From: Bacillota bacterium
Lineage (GTDB): Bacteria > Bacillota > Clostridia > Lachnospirales > Lachnospiraceae
Reading direction: 5' to 3'
Assembly: GCA_023415635.1 (NCBI GenBank)
Contig: JAEZJV010000008.1
Location: 1-64,000 of the forward strand
Length of the DNA stretch: 64,000 nucleotides
Both the position numbers and the translations under genes were made by a program. Of this stretch, positions 17,638 to 26,047 are shown in pieces. Position 1 is the first letter of the stretch; each line of letters starts with the position of its first letter. The notes beneath the pieces were generated by a model. The model was not told the DNA's origin. It worked only from the letters and a program-made list of their open reading frames with translations, and searched no databases.

Positions 17638-18690
17638 ATGATACAACAGGAAAACCAAACAAAAATGGTGGGTAAGCAAAGCCTTCAGTTTCGCAATCCT
17701 CCGATCATACTTGCGGGAGCCTCAATCGCCGGCAAGAAAGAGGGGGAGGGTCCATTAGGGCAGCATTTTGATTTTATTGCCAAAGATCCTCTCTTGGGTA
17801 AAAATACCTGGGAGGAGGCTGAAAGTGAGCTTATGCGGCTGGCAGCCCTCAAGGTATTGGAAAAAGCAGGACTTAAAAATGAGGATATCCGGTATCTGAT
17901 CGGAGGTGACCTGCTCGGTCAGCTGATAGCGACCTCTTTTGGAATAGGGGAACTGAAGATACCGATGCTTGGAATATACGGAGCCTGCTCTACAATGGGA
18001 GAGGCAATGACAATCGGGGCAATTATGGTCGATGGTGGATTTGCAGACAGGGTGCTGGCAATTACCTCAAGCCATTTTGCCGGAGCTGAGAAGCAATTTC
18101 GCTTCCCGCTAGACTATGGTAACCAAAGACCGTATTCTGCATCTTGGACCATTACAGGCAGCGGAGCGGTAATTCTAGCCAATTCCGGACAGACCAAGCT
18201 AACGGCGGAGCAAGAGAAATTAGTGATCAGCGGGGTAACGATCGGGAAGATTGTGGATTATGGCTTGAAGGATTCCATGAACATGGGAGCATGTATGGCA
18301 CCTGCTGCATATGAGACAATTCTTCAGAATTTCGAAGATTTGGGTGTAGAGCCTGATTATTATGACAGGATTATTACCGGTGATCTTGGCTATGTAGGAA
18401 AGAATATTCTGATTGACCTGTTGAAGGAAAGGAATTACGATATCTCTGCCAATCATATGGATTGCGGCATAGAAATATTTGATCAGGACAATCAGGATAC
18501 TCATGCCGGAGGAAGCGGCTGCGGCTGTTCGGCAATCACCTTTACCGGGTATATCATGAAACAGCTACAGGAGGGGATATGGAAGAGAGTTCTGTTTATT
18601 CCGACAGGAGCATTGCTGTCCCAGGTGAGCTTTAACGAAGGAAAAAGCGTACCGGGTATAGCACATGCTGTTATCGTGGAAAGGAGCTGA
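17638..18690 (+). CDS. spoVAD: Stage V sporulation protein AD
   Basis: A 350-residue thiolase-fold protein that binds dipicolinate at the inner spore membrane. Family segments such as IYGACSTMGEAM, SSHFAGAEKQFRFPLDYG and the C-terminal GGSGCGCSAITFTGYI are visible. It lies 36 bases after spoVAC and five bases before spoVAE. It links functionally to dapA-dapB earlier in the window, since dipicolinate is made from the DapA product branch. Confidence 0.97.
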   Translation: MIQQENQTKMVGKQSLQFRNPPIILAGASIAGKKEGEGPLGQHFDFIAKDPLLGKNTWEEAESELMRLAALKVLEKAGLKNEDIRYLIGGDLLGQLIATSFGIGELKIPMLGIYGACSTMGEAMTIGAIMVDGGFADRVLAITSSHFAGAEKQFRFPLDYGNQRPYSASWTITGSGAVILANSGQTKLTAEQEKLVISGVTIGKIVDYGLKDSMNMGACMAPAAYETILQNFEDLGVEPDYYDRIITGDLGYVGKNILIDLLKERNYDISANHMDCGIEIFDQDNQDTHAGGSGCGCSAITFTGYIMKQLQEGIWKRVLFIPTGALLSQVSFNEGKSVPGIAHAVIVERS

Positions 18691-18695
18691 ATGGG

Positions 18696-19052
18696 ATGGA
18701 ATATTTGAAGGCATTTTTAGTAGGTGGAGCAATCTGTGCAGCAGTGCAGATATTGTTGGATAATACAAAGCTGCTACCTGGACGGGTCATGGTGATATTG
18801 GTATGCCTGGGTGCAGTCCTAGGAGCAGTCGGTGTATATGAGCCCTTTGCGAAATGGGCGGGTGCTGGTGCGGGGGTTCCATTAACCGGCTTTGGCAGCG
18901 TCCTGTTCAAGGGTGTGAAGGAGGCTGTTGATCAGGATGGATTTATTGGGATTTTTAAAGGCAGCTTTACAGCATCTGCAGTAGGAGTTTCAGCAGCATT
19001 GGTGTTTTCATATATCGCTTCCTGGTTCTTCGGACCGAAGATGAAATCATAA
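18696..19052 (+). CDS. spoVAE: Stage V sporulation protein AE (AEb type)
   Basis: A 118-residue membrane protein with the SpoVAE opening LKAFLVGGAICAAVQILLDNTKL and the GAGAGVPLTGFG motif, a relative of SpoVAC. With spoVAC and spoVAD it completes the minimal clostridial SpoVA channel operon. Confidence 0.95.
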   Translation: MEYLKAFLVGGAICAAVQILLDNTKLLPGRVMVILVCLGAVLGAVGVYEPFAKWAGAGAGVPLTGFGSVLFKGVKEAVDQDGFIGIFKGSFTASAVGVSAALVFSYIASWFFGPKMKS

Positions 19053-19096
19053 TCGCCTATATAGGTCTTTCAATGAATGGTAAGTGACAGAGATAT

Positions 19097-19156
19097 AAAA
19101 ATCCCAGAAATGCAGTAGGACCAGGGTACAGTCCTCTACTATATTTCTGGGATTTA
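19097..19156. terminator. Bidirectional terminator between spoVAE and the PBP gene
   Basis: AAATCCCAGAAAT (from 19098) pairs with ATTTCTGGGATTT (19143-19155), with further pairing of GTAGGAC/GTCCTCTAC inside. A/T tracts on both sides let it serve both convergent genes. Confidence 0.85.
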
Positions 19157-19160
19157 CTGT

Positions 19161-21899
19161 TTAATGAGCTAGCAATTCATCTTCATATAACGGGTCGGTG
19201 GTTTCGGTTCCGTCTGTCGGAGGATACTCAGGCTGAGGGTCTTGGTAGTAGGGATCATCCATATAACCATCCTCATTATAGGGATCTTCCGGTACGGGAG
19301 TTACTTGATTGGGTGGCTGATAGGAAGAGGTTTGAGTATGGAGCTTACAGTTCTTGCTGGGATAGATATAAGGAGTATCAGCAGTCTTACCAGTCTCGCT
19401 TTTCACAAGAAAGACTCCTTCCTGTACATTCGGGCAGAATTCTGTTGCTAAATCCTCAGAGTCCTCACACATGGTTGCTTTAACATGGAGATCACAGTAT
19501 TCGGTTGGCTGAGTACCCTTTGCAAAGTACTCTACCTTTGAGGTGTTACCGCCCAAATATTCATCACAGACTCCTTCTACTGCCAGCTTACCGGATTTGG
19601 TACATATCTTGGCGGTTACGATGGAATCAGGAATTTTAAAATCCTTGGTTTCAAGATTTTTCTCTGTGTGGATACGTTCCATGATCGTCTTCCAAATCTT
19701 ACGGTTATAGGTTTTGTTTACCTGGCTTCTATTATTATCGAAGCCTGACCATACGGTTGCCGTATAGTAAGGTGAAAAGCCTGCAAACCAAAGATCATTG
19801 TAATCAGAGGTGGAACCTGTCTTACCTGCAATCGGCATATCTATGGAAAGCTTTAAGTTCTTTCCGGTTCCTTTATTGATTACATCCTCCATAGCACTTG
19901 TAAGCAGGAATGCGGTAGATTCCTTCATAACCTGATCATGCTCCGGTTCTGTAGTCAACAGCACCTTTCCGTCATGATCCAGAATTTTAGTATAAAATCT
20001 TGGCTTGGTATAGATACCGCCATTTGCAATTGCCGCATATGCAGCAGTTAATTCCAGGTTACTGACACCATCCGTCAAACCACCGAGTGCCATAGGGTAA
20101 TTGATATCGGATACGACGCGCCCGTCTGCTTCTTTTCTTGAATCTACCAAGGAGGTAAAGCCCAATTTCAATAAATAATCGTAGCCGACTTCAGGGGTTA
20201 CTTCCACAAAGGTTTTTACAGTTACGATATTCATGGAATTATATATACCCTGTCTTAGGGTGCTGAGGCCGTCATACTTTTTAGTAGAGGTCCAGTTGTT
20301 CACTTCCTTTTTTGTACCGGGATAATAGTAAGGACCTGAGTCATCCTGAACGGAAGCAAGGGTCATACCGGCGCTGTCCAGAGCCGGTAGGTAGGTGGAT
20401 AATACCTTAAAGGTGGATCCGGGCTGTCGAACGGTATTTGTAGCACGGTTCAGAGTACGGTTACCGGTCTTTTCACCGCGGCCGCCTTCAATTGCAGCTA
20501 CCTCACCGGTATACTGATCCATCACTACGAAGGAGGTCTGAGGCTGTATCGTCATGGTAATGTTCTCGCCGAGAATAGTGTCACTATCACCAACCACAGA
20601 ATCCCGGAATTCGGCTATTTTCTTCTTCATATCGTCTTTATCCAGAAACAACAGAGAGAATTTGCTGCCGTTATCATCTACGTATAAGTTGTCCGGATCC
20701 TTATAATCCTTAAAATAATCCAGCAGATCTTTGCTGTGGTAATGAGTGGTGGTCTTCTCTGCATCATTTTTTTGAACGGAGAGAGCATAGGTTAATTCCC
20801 AATAGGAGGTACCCATTTCAGGGAAATTCTTTTCGTCAGAGAACACCTCATCACAGATGTCCTGAATTGTTGAATCCTGGGTGGTATAAATGCTTAAACC
20901 GCCGCTGTATAATAGGTTGGAAGCCTGAGCCTGAGTGTAACCAAGCTTAGTTTGGAGATCCTCCATTACCTGTTCAATCAGCTCATCGGTAAAATAGCTG
21001 TAGAAGGAGGAGGAATCCTGTTCCTCATTCACGGATTGTATTCTGGAATAGACATCATCCATAACTGCTTCATCGTATTCTTCCTGAGAGCAATGCCCCT
21101 GCTTAAGCATCTCGTCCAGGATCTCCTGCCTTCTTACCGCATTCCGTTCCGGATGGGTAATCGGGTTATGATAAACAGGGAGCTGTGCTATCGCGGCAAT
21201 CGTAGCGGCTTCCGATAGAGACAGCTCCTTAGCATCCTTATTAAAATACTTTCTGGAGGCTGTCTGAATTCCTAATGTTCCGGAACCAAGATTGATTGTA
21301 TTCAAGTAATATTCAAGGATCGTATCCTTATCCAGGCGGTTCTCCAGCTGAATCGCCAGATACTGTTCCTGAATCTTACGTTTTAACCGCTCAACAAAGG
21401 TGGCTTCACGGCCGCCGTTAAATACCTGATTTTTCAGCAGCTGTTGAGTAATAGTACTGCCACCCTGATTAAAGCTTCCGGACGTCAGCCCCAGAACACC
21501 CGCACGAAGGATGCCTCTGACGTCAATTCCATTATGCTCGTAAAAGCGTTCATCTTCAATACTGATAAAACTGTACTTTACCCATTCAGGCAGTGCGGTA
21601 AGTGGTACGTATACACGATTTGCCTCGGCACCGATCAAATTCTCTATGGCATTGCCATCTTTATCGTAAATGGTAGTGGTATAACCGGTAGGAACAACAT
21701 TAATCTTGGAGATATCAGGCGAGCTGTCTATGAGACCCTTTAAAAGCCCAAAGCCTGCAAAGGTACCTACTATCCCGATAAATACAACAAGGACGATAAA
21801 TAAACGGAATAAGGTTATCCTGGTTTTAGATACCAACCGTCTGGATGTTGATTTAATGTAATGCTGTTTCTGTTCAATGCCTCTTTTACTGTAGTCCAT
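19161..21899 (-). CDS. Class A penicillin-binding protein (bifunctional transglycosylase/transpeptidase)
   Basis: The 912-residue protein has a cytoplasmic N-terminus, a membrane span (about 28-50), and a glycosyltransferase domain with ISIEDERFYEHNGIDVRG and GGSTITQQLLKN. The transpeptidase has the active-site motif STFK, the SMN motif (YNSMNIVTVK) and KTGS. The C-terminus is a proline- and acid-rich tail outside the domain. It polymerises and crosslinks peptidoglycan. I prefer the ATG at 21899, after GGAGG, to the one at 21917. Confidence 0.95.
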   Translation of the reverse strand: MDYSKRGIEQKQHYIKSTSRRLVSKTRITLFRLFIVLVVFIGIVGTFAGFGLLKGLIDSSPDISKINVVPTGYTTTIYDKDGNAIENLIGAEANRVYVPLTALPEWVKYSFISIEDERFYEHNGIDVRGILRAGVLGLTSGSFNQGGSTITQQLLKNQVFNGGREATFVERLKRKIQEQYLAIQLENRLDKDTILEYYLNTINLGSGTLGIQTASRKYFNKDAKELSLSEAATIAAIAQLPVYHNPITHPERNAVRRQEILDEMLKQGHCSQEEYDEAVMDDVYSRIQSVNEEQDSSSFYSYFTDELIEQVMEDLQTKLGYTQAQASNLLYSGGLSIYTTQDSTIQDICDEVFSDEKNFPEMGTSYWELTYALSVQKNDAEKTTTHYHSKDLLDYFKDYKDPDNLYVDDNGSKFSLLFLDKDDMKKKIAEFRDSVVGDSDTILGENITMTIQPQTSFVVMDQYTGEVAAIEGGRGEKTGNRTLNRATNTVRQPGSTFKVLSTYLPALDSAGMTLASVQDDSGPYYYPGTKKEVNNWTSTKKYDGLSTLRQGIYNSMNIVTVKTFVEVTPEVGYDYLLKLGFTSLVDSRKEADGRVVSDINYPMALGGLTDGVSNLELTAAYAAIANGGIYTKPRFYTKILDHDGKVLLTTEPEHDQVMKESTAFLLTSAMEDVINKGTGKNLKLSIDMPIAGKTGSTSDYNDLWFAGFSPYYTATVWSGFDNNRSQVNKTYNRKIWKTIMERIHTEKNLETKDFKIPDSIVTAKICTKSGKLAVEGVCDEYLGGNTSKVEYFAKGTQPTEYCDLHVKATMCEDSEDLATEFCPNVQEGVFLVKSETGKTADTPYIYPSKNCKLHTQTSSYQPPNQVTPVPEDPYNEDGYMDDPYYQDPQPEYPPTDGTETTDPLYEDELLAH

Positions 21900-22168
21900 A
21901 AAAACCTCCAATCGCAATAAAGCATATATAAACAGTAATAAATCCTGCGATAAGCAAAGCTGGTACTTTGTTCACTCGCGTCCATTATAACAAATTTGCC
22001 CTGTGAAATAAAGTATAATTTCTCCGCAGCCATATTGTATAAACAAAACATTATTCTACCGAAGTAAACTATATTGGTATTATTTTTTTAATTAATCATA
22101 CAAAAATTCATGAAAACGCAAGAAGATTATCCGGTTGTCGGGTTATGTACACACAAAAAGTGAAGATG

Positions 22169-22175
22169 TGTCGAA
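22169..22175 (+). promoter_or_regulatory. Possible Spo0A box in the PBP/22288 divergent gap
   Basis: TGTCGAA matches the core Spo0A box and lies about 119 bases upstream of the next plus-strand gene. A 7-base match can occur by chance. The rest of the 388-base gap (21900-22287) is AT-rich and must carry the divergent promoters, but I see no other clear element. Confidence 0.25.
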
Positions 22176-22287
22176 ATATAAGGAAGGGGATATTTTGGTG
22201 CGAAAAATACGACTTTCGTTCCCTAAATATACTGTGTATAATTGGATTTGTCAGCAAGTTTTCATTATTTAGTGGGGGTAATGTAAT

Positions 22288-22581
22288 ATGAAACAGGTAA
22301 AGCTACTTTTTAGCAGCCAGGTTATGCTCGACGATGAACAGGAAATGGCACTTGATTATTTTCTTACCGAGATGATCTCGGAAGCAGATTTGGTAACTCC
22401 CTATTATGGGGTAGGGATTACTAAGAATTCAGGAGCCTTAACGGAGACAGACGAAGTATGTGGGTTATCAGCTTCAAAGGAGATTGCAGTTTGGATTCTA
22501 GAAAAGTTATACCTGAATCAAGTCACGCCGATATCATTGGCAGAGGTGCTGGATGAACTGATGACATTGGCAGAGGCGTGA
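22288..22581 (+). CDS. Small acidic protein, DUF6514-like
   Basis: A 97-residue soluble acidic protein whose pattern (beta strand, then YGVGITKN and a C-terminal helix) resembles a small family common in Lachnospiraceae, tentatively DUF6514. GTGGGGGT precedes the ATG. It stands alone, divergent from the PBP gene and closed by its own terminator. Function unknown. Confidence 0.6.
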   Translation: MKQVKLLFSSQVMLDDEQEMALDYFLTEMISEADLVTPYYGVGITKNSGALTETDEVCGLSASKEIAVWILEKLYLNQVTPISLAEVLDELMTLAEA

Positions 22582-22599
22582 TAAGCAAATTATATTTTT

Positions 22600-22645
22600 A
22601 AAGAAGAGCGATATGAATTCAAATTTCATATCGCTCTTCTTTTTC
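22600..22645. terminator. Bidirectional terminator
   Basis: A near-perfect 18-bp stem (AAAGAAGAGCGATATGAA with TTCATATCGCTCTTCTTT) with flanking A and T tracts lies between the convergent 22288 and YigZ genes. Confidence 0.9.
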
Positions 22646-22664
22646 TACATTTTCCGGGTTACTA

Positions 22665-23315
22665 TTAGAACAATAAAAGCTTTCCATCCAGCAGGGTATA
22701 ATATACCAGTCCGGATTCTTCCATAATCGCGGTTCCGCTCGTCAGCTCAGTAATTTTCTTTATAAAGGACTCATATCTGCTTGGTGGAATTAATACCTCC
22801 AGGTGTACCAGATCCGTATATCCGGAGGATAATAGGGTAAGCTGCTCCTGAGCGATATAATATTGCAATTTGCCAATCAGGTTATAATCCGTGGTAATTG
22901 CCACCTTAATACCCAGCTCCTTCTGAATGCAGGTACTATGCTTCAGACCTTCCAGTACCGCAGACTGATAGGCTTTGACCAATCCTCCCGTTCCTAGGAG
23001 GGTACCTCCAAAATAACGGGTAACGACCGCTACAACATTCACAAGGTCATGGGCAAGTAAAATATCCAGCATGGGTCTCCCGGCGGTCTTACTGGGTTCA
23101 CCGTCATCGGAGCACCGCATCAGAGGCTGTTCGGTTCCTACAATGTAAGCAGAGCAATTATGAGACGCATCCCAATATTTTTTTTTCAGGGCTTCAATCG
23201 CTTCAATGGCTGCTGCTTCGGTCTCAACAGGGCTTACAGTCGCTATAAATCTGGATTTTTTCACTATGACCTCTCCGACACCGCCCTCAATGATTGTCTT
23301 AAAAGCTTCCTTCAT
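22665..23315 (-). CDS. YigZ/IMPACT family protein
   Basis: The 216-residue protein shows the IMPACT N-terminal domain with KKSRFIATVSPV, the DGEPSKTAGRP motif and VVAVVTRYFGGTLLGTGGLV, plus a C-terminal ferredoxin-like DUF1949 domain. The family is widespread and poorly understood; the eukaryotic relative acts on translation control. It is divergent from the VanZ gene. Confidence 0.92.
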   Translation of the reverse strand: MKEAFKTIIEGGVGEVIVKKSRFIATVSPVETEAAAIEAIEALKKKYWDASHNCSAYIVGTEQPLMRCSDDGEPSKTAGRPMLDILLAHDLVNVVAVVTRYFGGTLLGTGGLVKAYQSAVLEGLKHSTCIQKELGIKVAITTDYNLIGKLQYYIAQEQLTLLSSGYTDLVHLEVLIPPSRYESFIKKITELTSGTAIMEESGLVYYTLLDGKLLLF

Positions 23316-23426
23316 TACAAAACTCCCTTCTGACGGTATGCAAATCTTGCCAGGGTACCGCGGATATGATATGATATATAAGCCTATAGGGTTAAATGTA
23401 AAAAATTCTTTGTCTAAGGAGACAAA

Positions 23427-23918
23427 ATGAAAATAAAGTATTTTTCCTGGCTACCAGCGGCAGCAATTATGGGAGCTATCTTCTGGTTTTCATCAAAGAC
23501 AGCAGATATATCTCAGGAGAGTAGTCTAAGCATCTCTCTTGTAATTCTTAATGTTTTTGAACAGCTTAAAAGCATTCCGATATCAGAACCTGAAAGGCTG
23601 GAGTTGCTGGCAGTGATTGACCACTTTGTCCGCAAGTCGGCACATTTTACGGAATATGCATGTCTTAGTGCAGCAATTGCTTTCCATTTTACGGTATGGA
23701 AGAAAAATATCAGTTACAGGACTTTTATTCCGATAATAATCACCGGGCTATATGCTGCGACAGATGAATTTCATCAGACCTTTGTCCCCGGAAGGAGCGG
23801 ACAGGTATCGGATGTGCTTCTGGATACAGCAGGAGCAGCAGCGGGAGCTCTGGCCTTCTACATCCTTAATCTATTGTTTACACGACGCAGACAAAGAAAG
23901 ATAAAACCTACAGCATAG
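23427..23918 (+). CDS. VanZ-family membrane protein
   Basis: A 163-residue protein with about four membrane spans and VanZ family features (FWFSSKTADIS, DHFVRKSAHFTEYACL and the ATDEFHQTFVPGRSGQVSDVLLDTAGA segment). TAAGGAGA precedes the ATG. VanZ confers low teicoplanin resistance in its original context, but most chromosomal members have no known role. Its last bases overlap the end of the convergent DUF4250 gene. Confidence 0.92.
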   Translation: MKIKYFSWLPAAAIMGAIFWFSSKTADISQESSLSISLVILNVFEQLKSIPISEPERLELLAVIDHFVRKSAHFTEYACLSAAIAFHFTVWKKNISYRTFIPIIITGLYAATDEFHQTFVPGRSGQVSDVLLDTAGAAAGALAFYILNLLFTRRRQRKIKPTA

Positions 23919-24093
23919 ATGTGAATTGGTTTCCATCTTCGGTATACACATATTGAATGCAGGAAAGAGACTTCTCTAATTCCGTCCGGTCAATGGAAAG
24001 GCTTTTACATAGATCCTCCAGACTATGAAATTCATCCCTCAGCTTGGTATTGATAAAGCTCAGCAGGATGTATGGATCCTTCGGTATTTTCAT
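23908..24093 (-). CDS. DUF4250 small protein
   Basis: A 61-residue protein with the DUF4250 opening PKDPYILLSFINTKLRD and a helix-turn-helix-like middle (LEDLCKSLSIDRTELEKSL). AAAGGAG precedes the start on the minus strand. The family is small and of unknown function. The 3' end overlaps the VanZ gene by 11 bases. Confidence 0.85.
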   Translation of the reverse strand: MKIPKDPYILLSFINTKLRDEFHSLEDLCKSLSIDRTELEKSLSCIQYVYTEDGNQFTSML

Positions 24094-24190
24094 AAGCTAC
24101 TCCTTTAGTTGTGATAGAATACCATTATAATTATGCACATTTTTTTATTATTTTCAAGACGTAAATGCTTCGAAAGGCTAGGCAAAGGAT

Positions 24191-25513
24191 ATGGACTTAT
24201 TTGATTATATGAGGAATAATACGATGAAGAAGGAGGCCCCTCTGGCTTCCAGGCTTCGGCCTATGACCCTGGATGAGGTGGTAGGTCAGCAGCATATTAT
24301 CGGGAAGGATACTCTTTTATACAGGGCAATTAAGGCAGACAAAATCAGCTCAATTATATTTTACGGCCCTCCCGGTACCGGTAAGACGACGCTTGCCAAG
24401 GTGATTGCCAATACCACGAGCTCCCTGTTCACGCAGATCAACGCTACATCCGCCGGTAAGAAGGATATGGAAGCAGTGATAGAGGAAGCAAAGGTTAATC
24501 TGGGCAGCTACGGAAAGCGGACAATCCTTTTCATCGATGAGATTCACCGTTTTAATAAGGGACAGCAGGACTATCTGCTACCTTATGTGGAAGACGGGAC
24601 AGTGATCTTAATTGGTGCAACGACGGAAAATCCTTACTTTGAGGTGAATTCCGCGTTACTTTCCCGCTCCATCATATTTGAACTGAAGTCGCTATATAAG
24701 GAGGATATCAAGACTTTACTTCTTCGGGCGGTCTATGACAGGGATCGGGGAATGGGAGCATATGATGCGGTAATAGAGGAAGAGGCGTTGGATTTTCTGG
24801 CGGATGTCGCCAACGGTGATGCCAGGGCAGCACTCAATGCCATAGAGATTGGTATCCTGACTACAGAGCGGTCGGAGGATGGGAAGATTCATATTACACT
24901 TCCGGTGGCATCCGAGTGTATTCAAAAGCGTGTACTGAAATATGATAAGGACGGAGATAATCATTATGATACAATATCGGCCTTTATCAAGAGTATGCGC
25001 GGTTCTGATCCGGATGCGGCAGTGTATTATCTTGCCCGGATGCTGTATGCGGGTGAAGAGGTTGCCTTCATTGCAAGAAGAATTATGATCTGTGCCGCAG
25101 AGGATGTGTCCAATGCCGATCCCAATGCCTTGGTAGTAGCAACCTCAGCAGCGCTTGCGGTTGAACGGCTTGGTATGCCGGAGGCAAGGATTGTCCTTGC
25201 TCAGGCAGCAACGTATGTTGCTTGTGCACCAAAGAGTAATTCAGCCATCTGTGCCATAGATGAGGCCATGCAGGTTGTAGAGAAGGAGAAGACGGCAACG
25301 ATTCCCTCCTATCTGAGGGATGCGCATTATAAAGGTGCGGCAAAGCTGGGACACGGGTTAGGCTATCAATATGCTCATAACTTTAAGAATCATTATGTAA
25401 AGCAACAGTATCTTCCAGATGAGCTTAAGGACAGGGTATTCTATAACCCTTCTGATAATGGATATGAAAAACAGATTCAGGAATATTTTAAGAAAATAAA
25501 AGAGGTGGATTAG
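24191..25513 (+). CDS. rarA: Replication-associated recombination ATPase RarA (MgsA)
   Basis: A 440-residue clamp-loader-like AAA+ ATPase acting at stalled replication forks. The N-terminal LASRLRPMTLDEVVGQQHI, Walker A GPPGTGKT, Walker B LFIDEIHRF, and the C-terminal tetramerisation region with VPSYLRDAHYKGA-type sequence are all recognisable. The gene stands alone. Confidence 0.95.
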   Translation: MDLFDYMRNNTMKKEAPLASRLRPMTLDEVVGQQHIIGKDTLLYRAIKADKISSIIFYGPPGTGKTTLAKVIANTTSSLFTQINATSAGKKDMEAVIEEAKVNLGSYGKRTILFIDEIHRFNKGQQDYLLPYVEDGTVILIGATTENPYFEVNSALLSRSIIFELKSLYKEDIKTLLLRAVYDRDRGMGAYDAVIEEEALDFLADVANGDARAALNAIEIGILTTERSEDGKIHITLPVASECIQKRVLKYDKDGDNHYDTISAFIKSMRGSDPDAAVYYLARMLYAGEEVAFIARRIMICAAEDVSNADPNALVVATSAALAVERLGMPEARIVLAQAATYVACAPKSNSAICAIDEAMQVVEKEKTATIPSYLRDAHYKGAAKLGHGLGYQYAHNFKNHYVKQQYLPDELKDRVFYNPSDNGYEKQIQEYFKKIKEVD

Positions 25514-25517
25514 AATA

Positions 25518-25552
25518 GGGGCTGGCTGCCGAAGTGATATTACAGCAGCCCC
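25518..25552. terminator. Hairpin between rarA and the convergent small gene
   Basis: GGGGCTGGCTG at 25518-25528 pairs with CAGCAGCCCC at 25543-25552, with one bulged G. There is no long T tract, but the position between convergent stops fits a shared terminator. Confidence 0.6.
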
Positions 25553-25558
25553 AATTCG

Positions 25559-25858
25559 TTACTTATTATTGTGGGCAGAACCATTATCTTCTGTTTCGTC
25601 AAATACCTCAGTGTCGTCTGTTGCTTCCGGTTCCTCCGGATTAAAGTCTGCGGGAGGATCATTTCTGTGTATCAAACGGTATACCATCATAAAGCCCCAG
25701 ATCATAATCGGGATAACGATGGCACTGAACAGACTGGCCAGGAACAAGCCGGGTGCCTTCTCGGAGGCGAAAAATGCAGATATGAAAGTTATCAGGAATA
25801 GGGATGCAAACAATACCAAACCGATAATTGCAGCTATACGTTTCACTTTTTTGTTCAT
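25559..25858 (-). CDS. Small two-span membrane protein with acidic tail
   Basis: The 99-residue protein has two membrane helices (about residues 8-30 and 40-62) and a strongly acidic C-terminal tail (EEPEATDDTEVFDETEDNG). AAAGGAT precedes the ATG. I do not recognise the family with confidence. Overlapping plus-strand reading frames lack protein-like character, so the minus strand is taken as coding. Confidence 0.7.
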   Translation of the reverse strand: MNKKVKRIAAIIGLVLFASLFLITFISAFFASEKAPGLFLASLFSAIVIPIMIWGFMMVYRLIHRNDPPADFNPEEPEATDDTEVFDETEDNGSAHNNK

Positions 25859-26047
25859 TATAATATCCTTTCTGCCGTTTCACGAAAATATCGTTCTTTC
25901 TTATCTTTCCATACACATTATAGCTAGTCGGCATCGAAAAAGCAAGCGTCGGCGCTAGAAGCAGAAAAGAAATGGAATAATATAGTAACCAATATCATTT
26001 GACATATTTCTGTGGAAGCCGTGCAGAATAGAAGAAGGAGTGATAAA

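Noticed and set aside
22166..22289. A 40-codon frame that ends on the start codon of the 22288 gene
   Set aside because: No ribosome-binding site, and the composition is not protein-like; more likely control sequence.
25569..25958. Plus-strand frame of 129 codons opposite the small membrane protein
   Set aside because: The minus strand gives a coherent two-helix membrane protein with a Shine-Dalgarno site; the plus frame does not.
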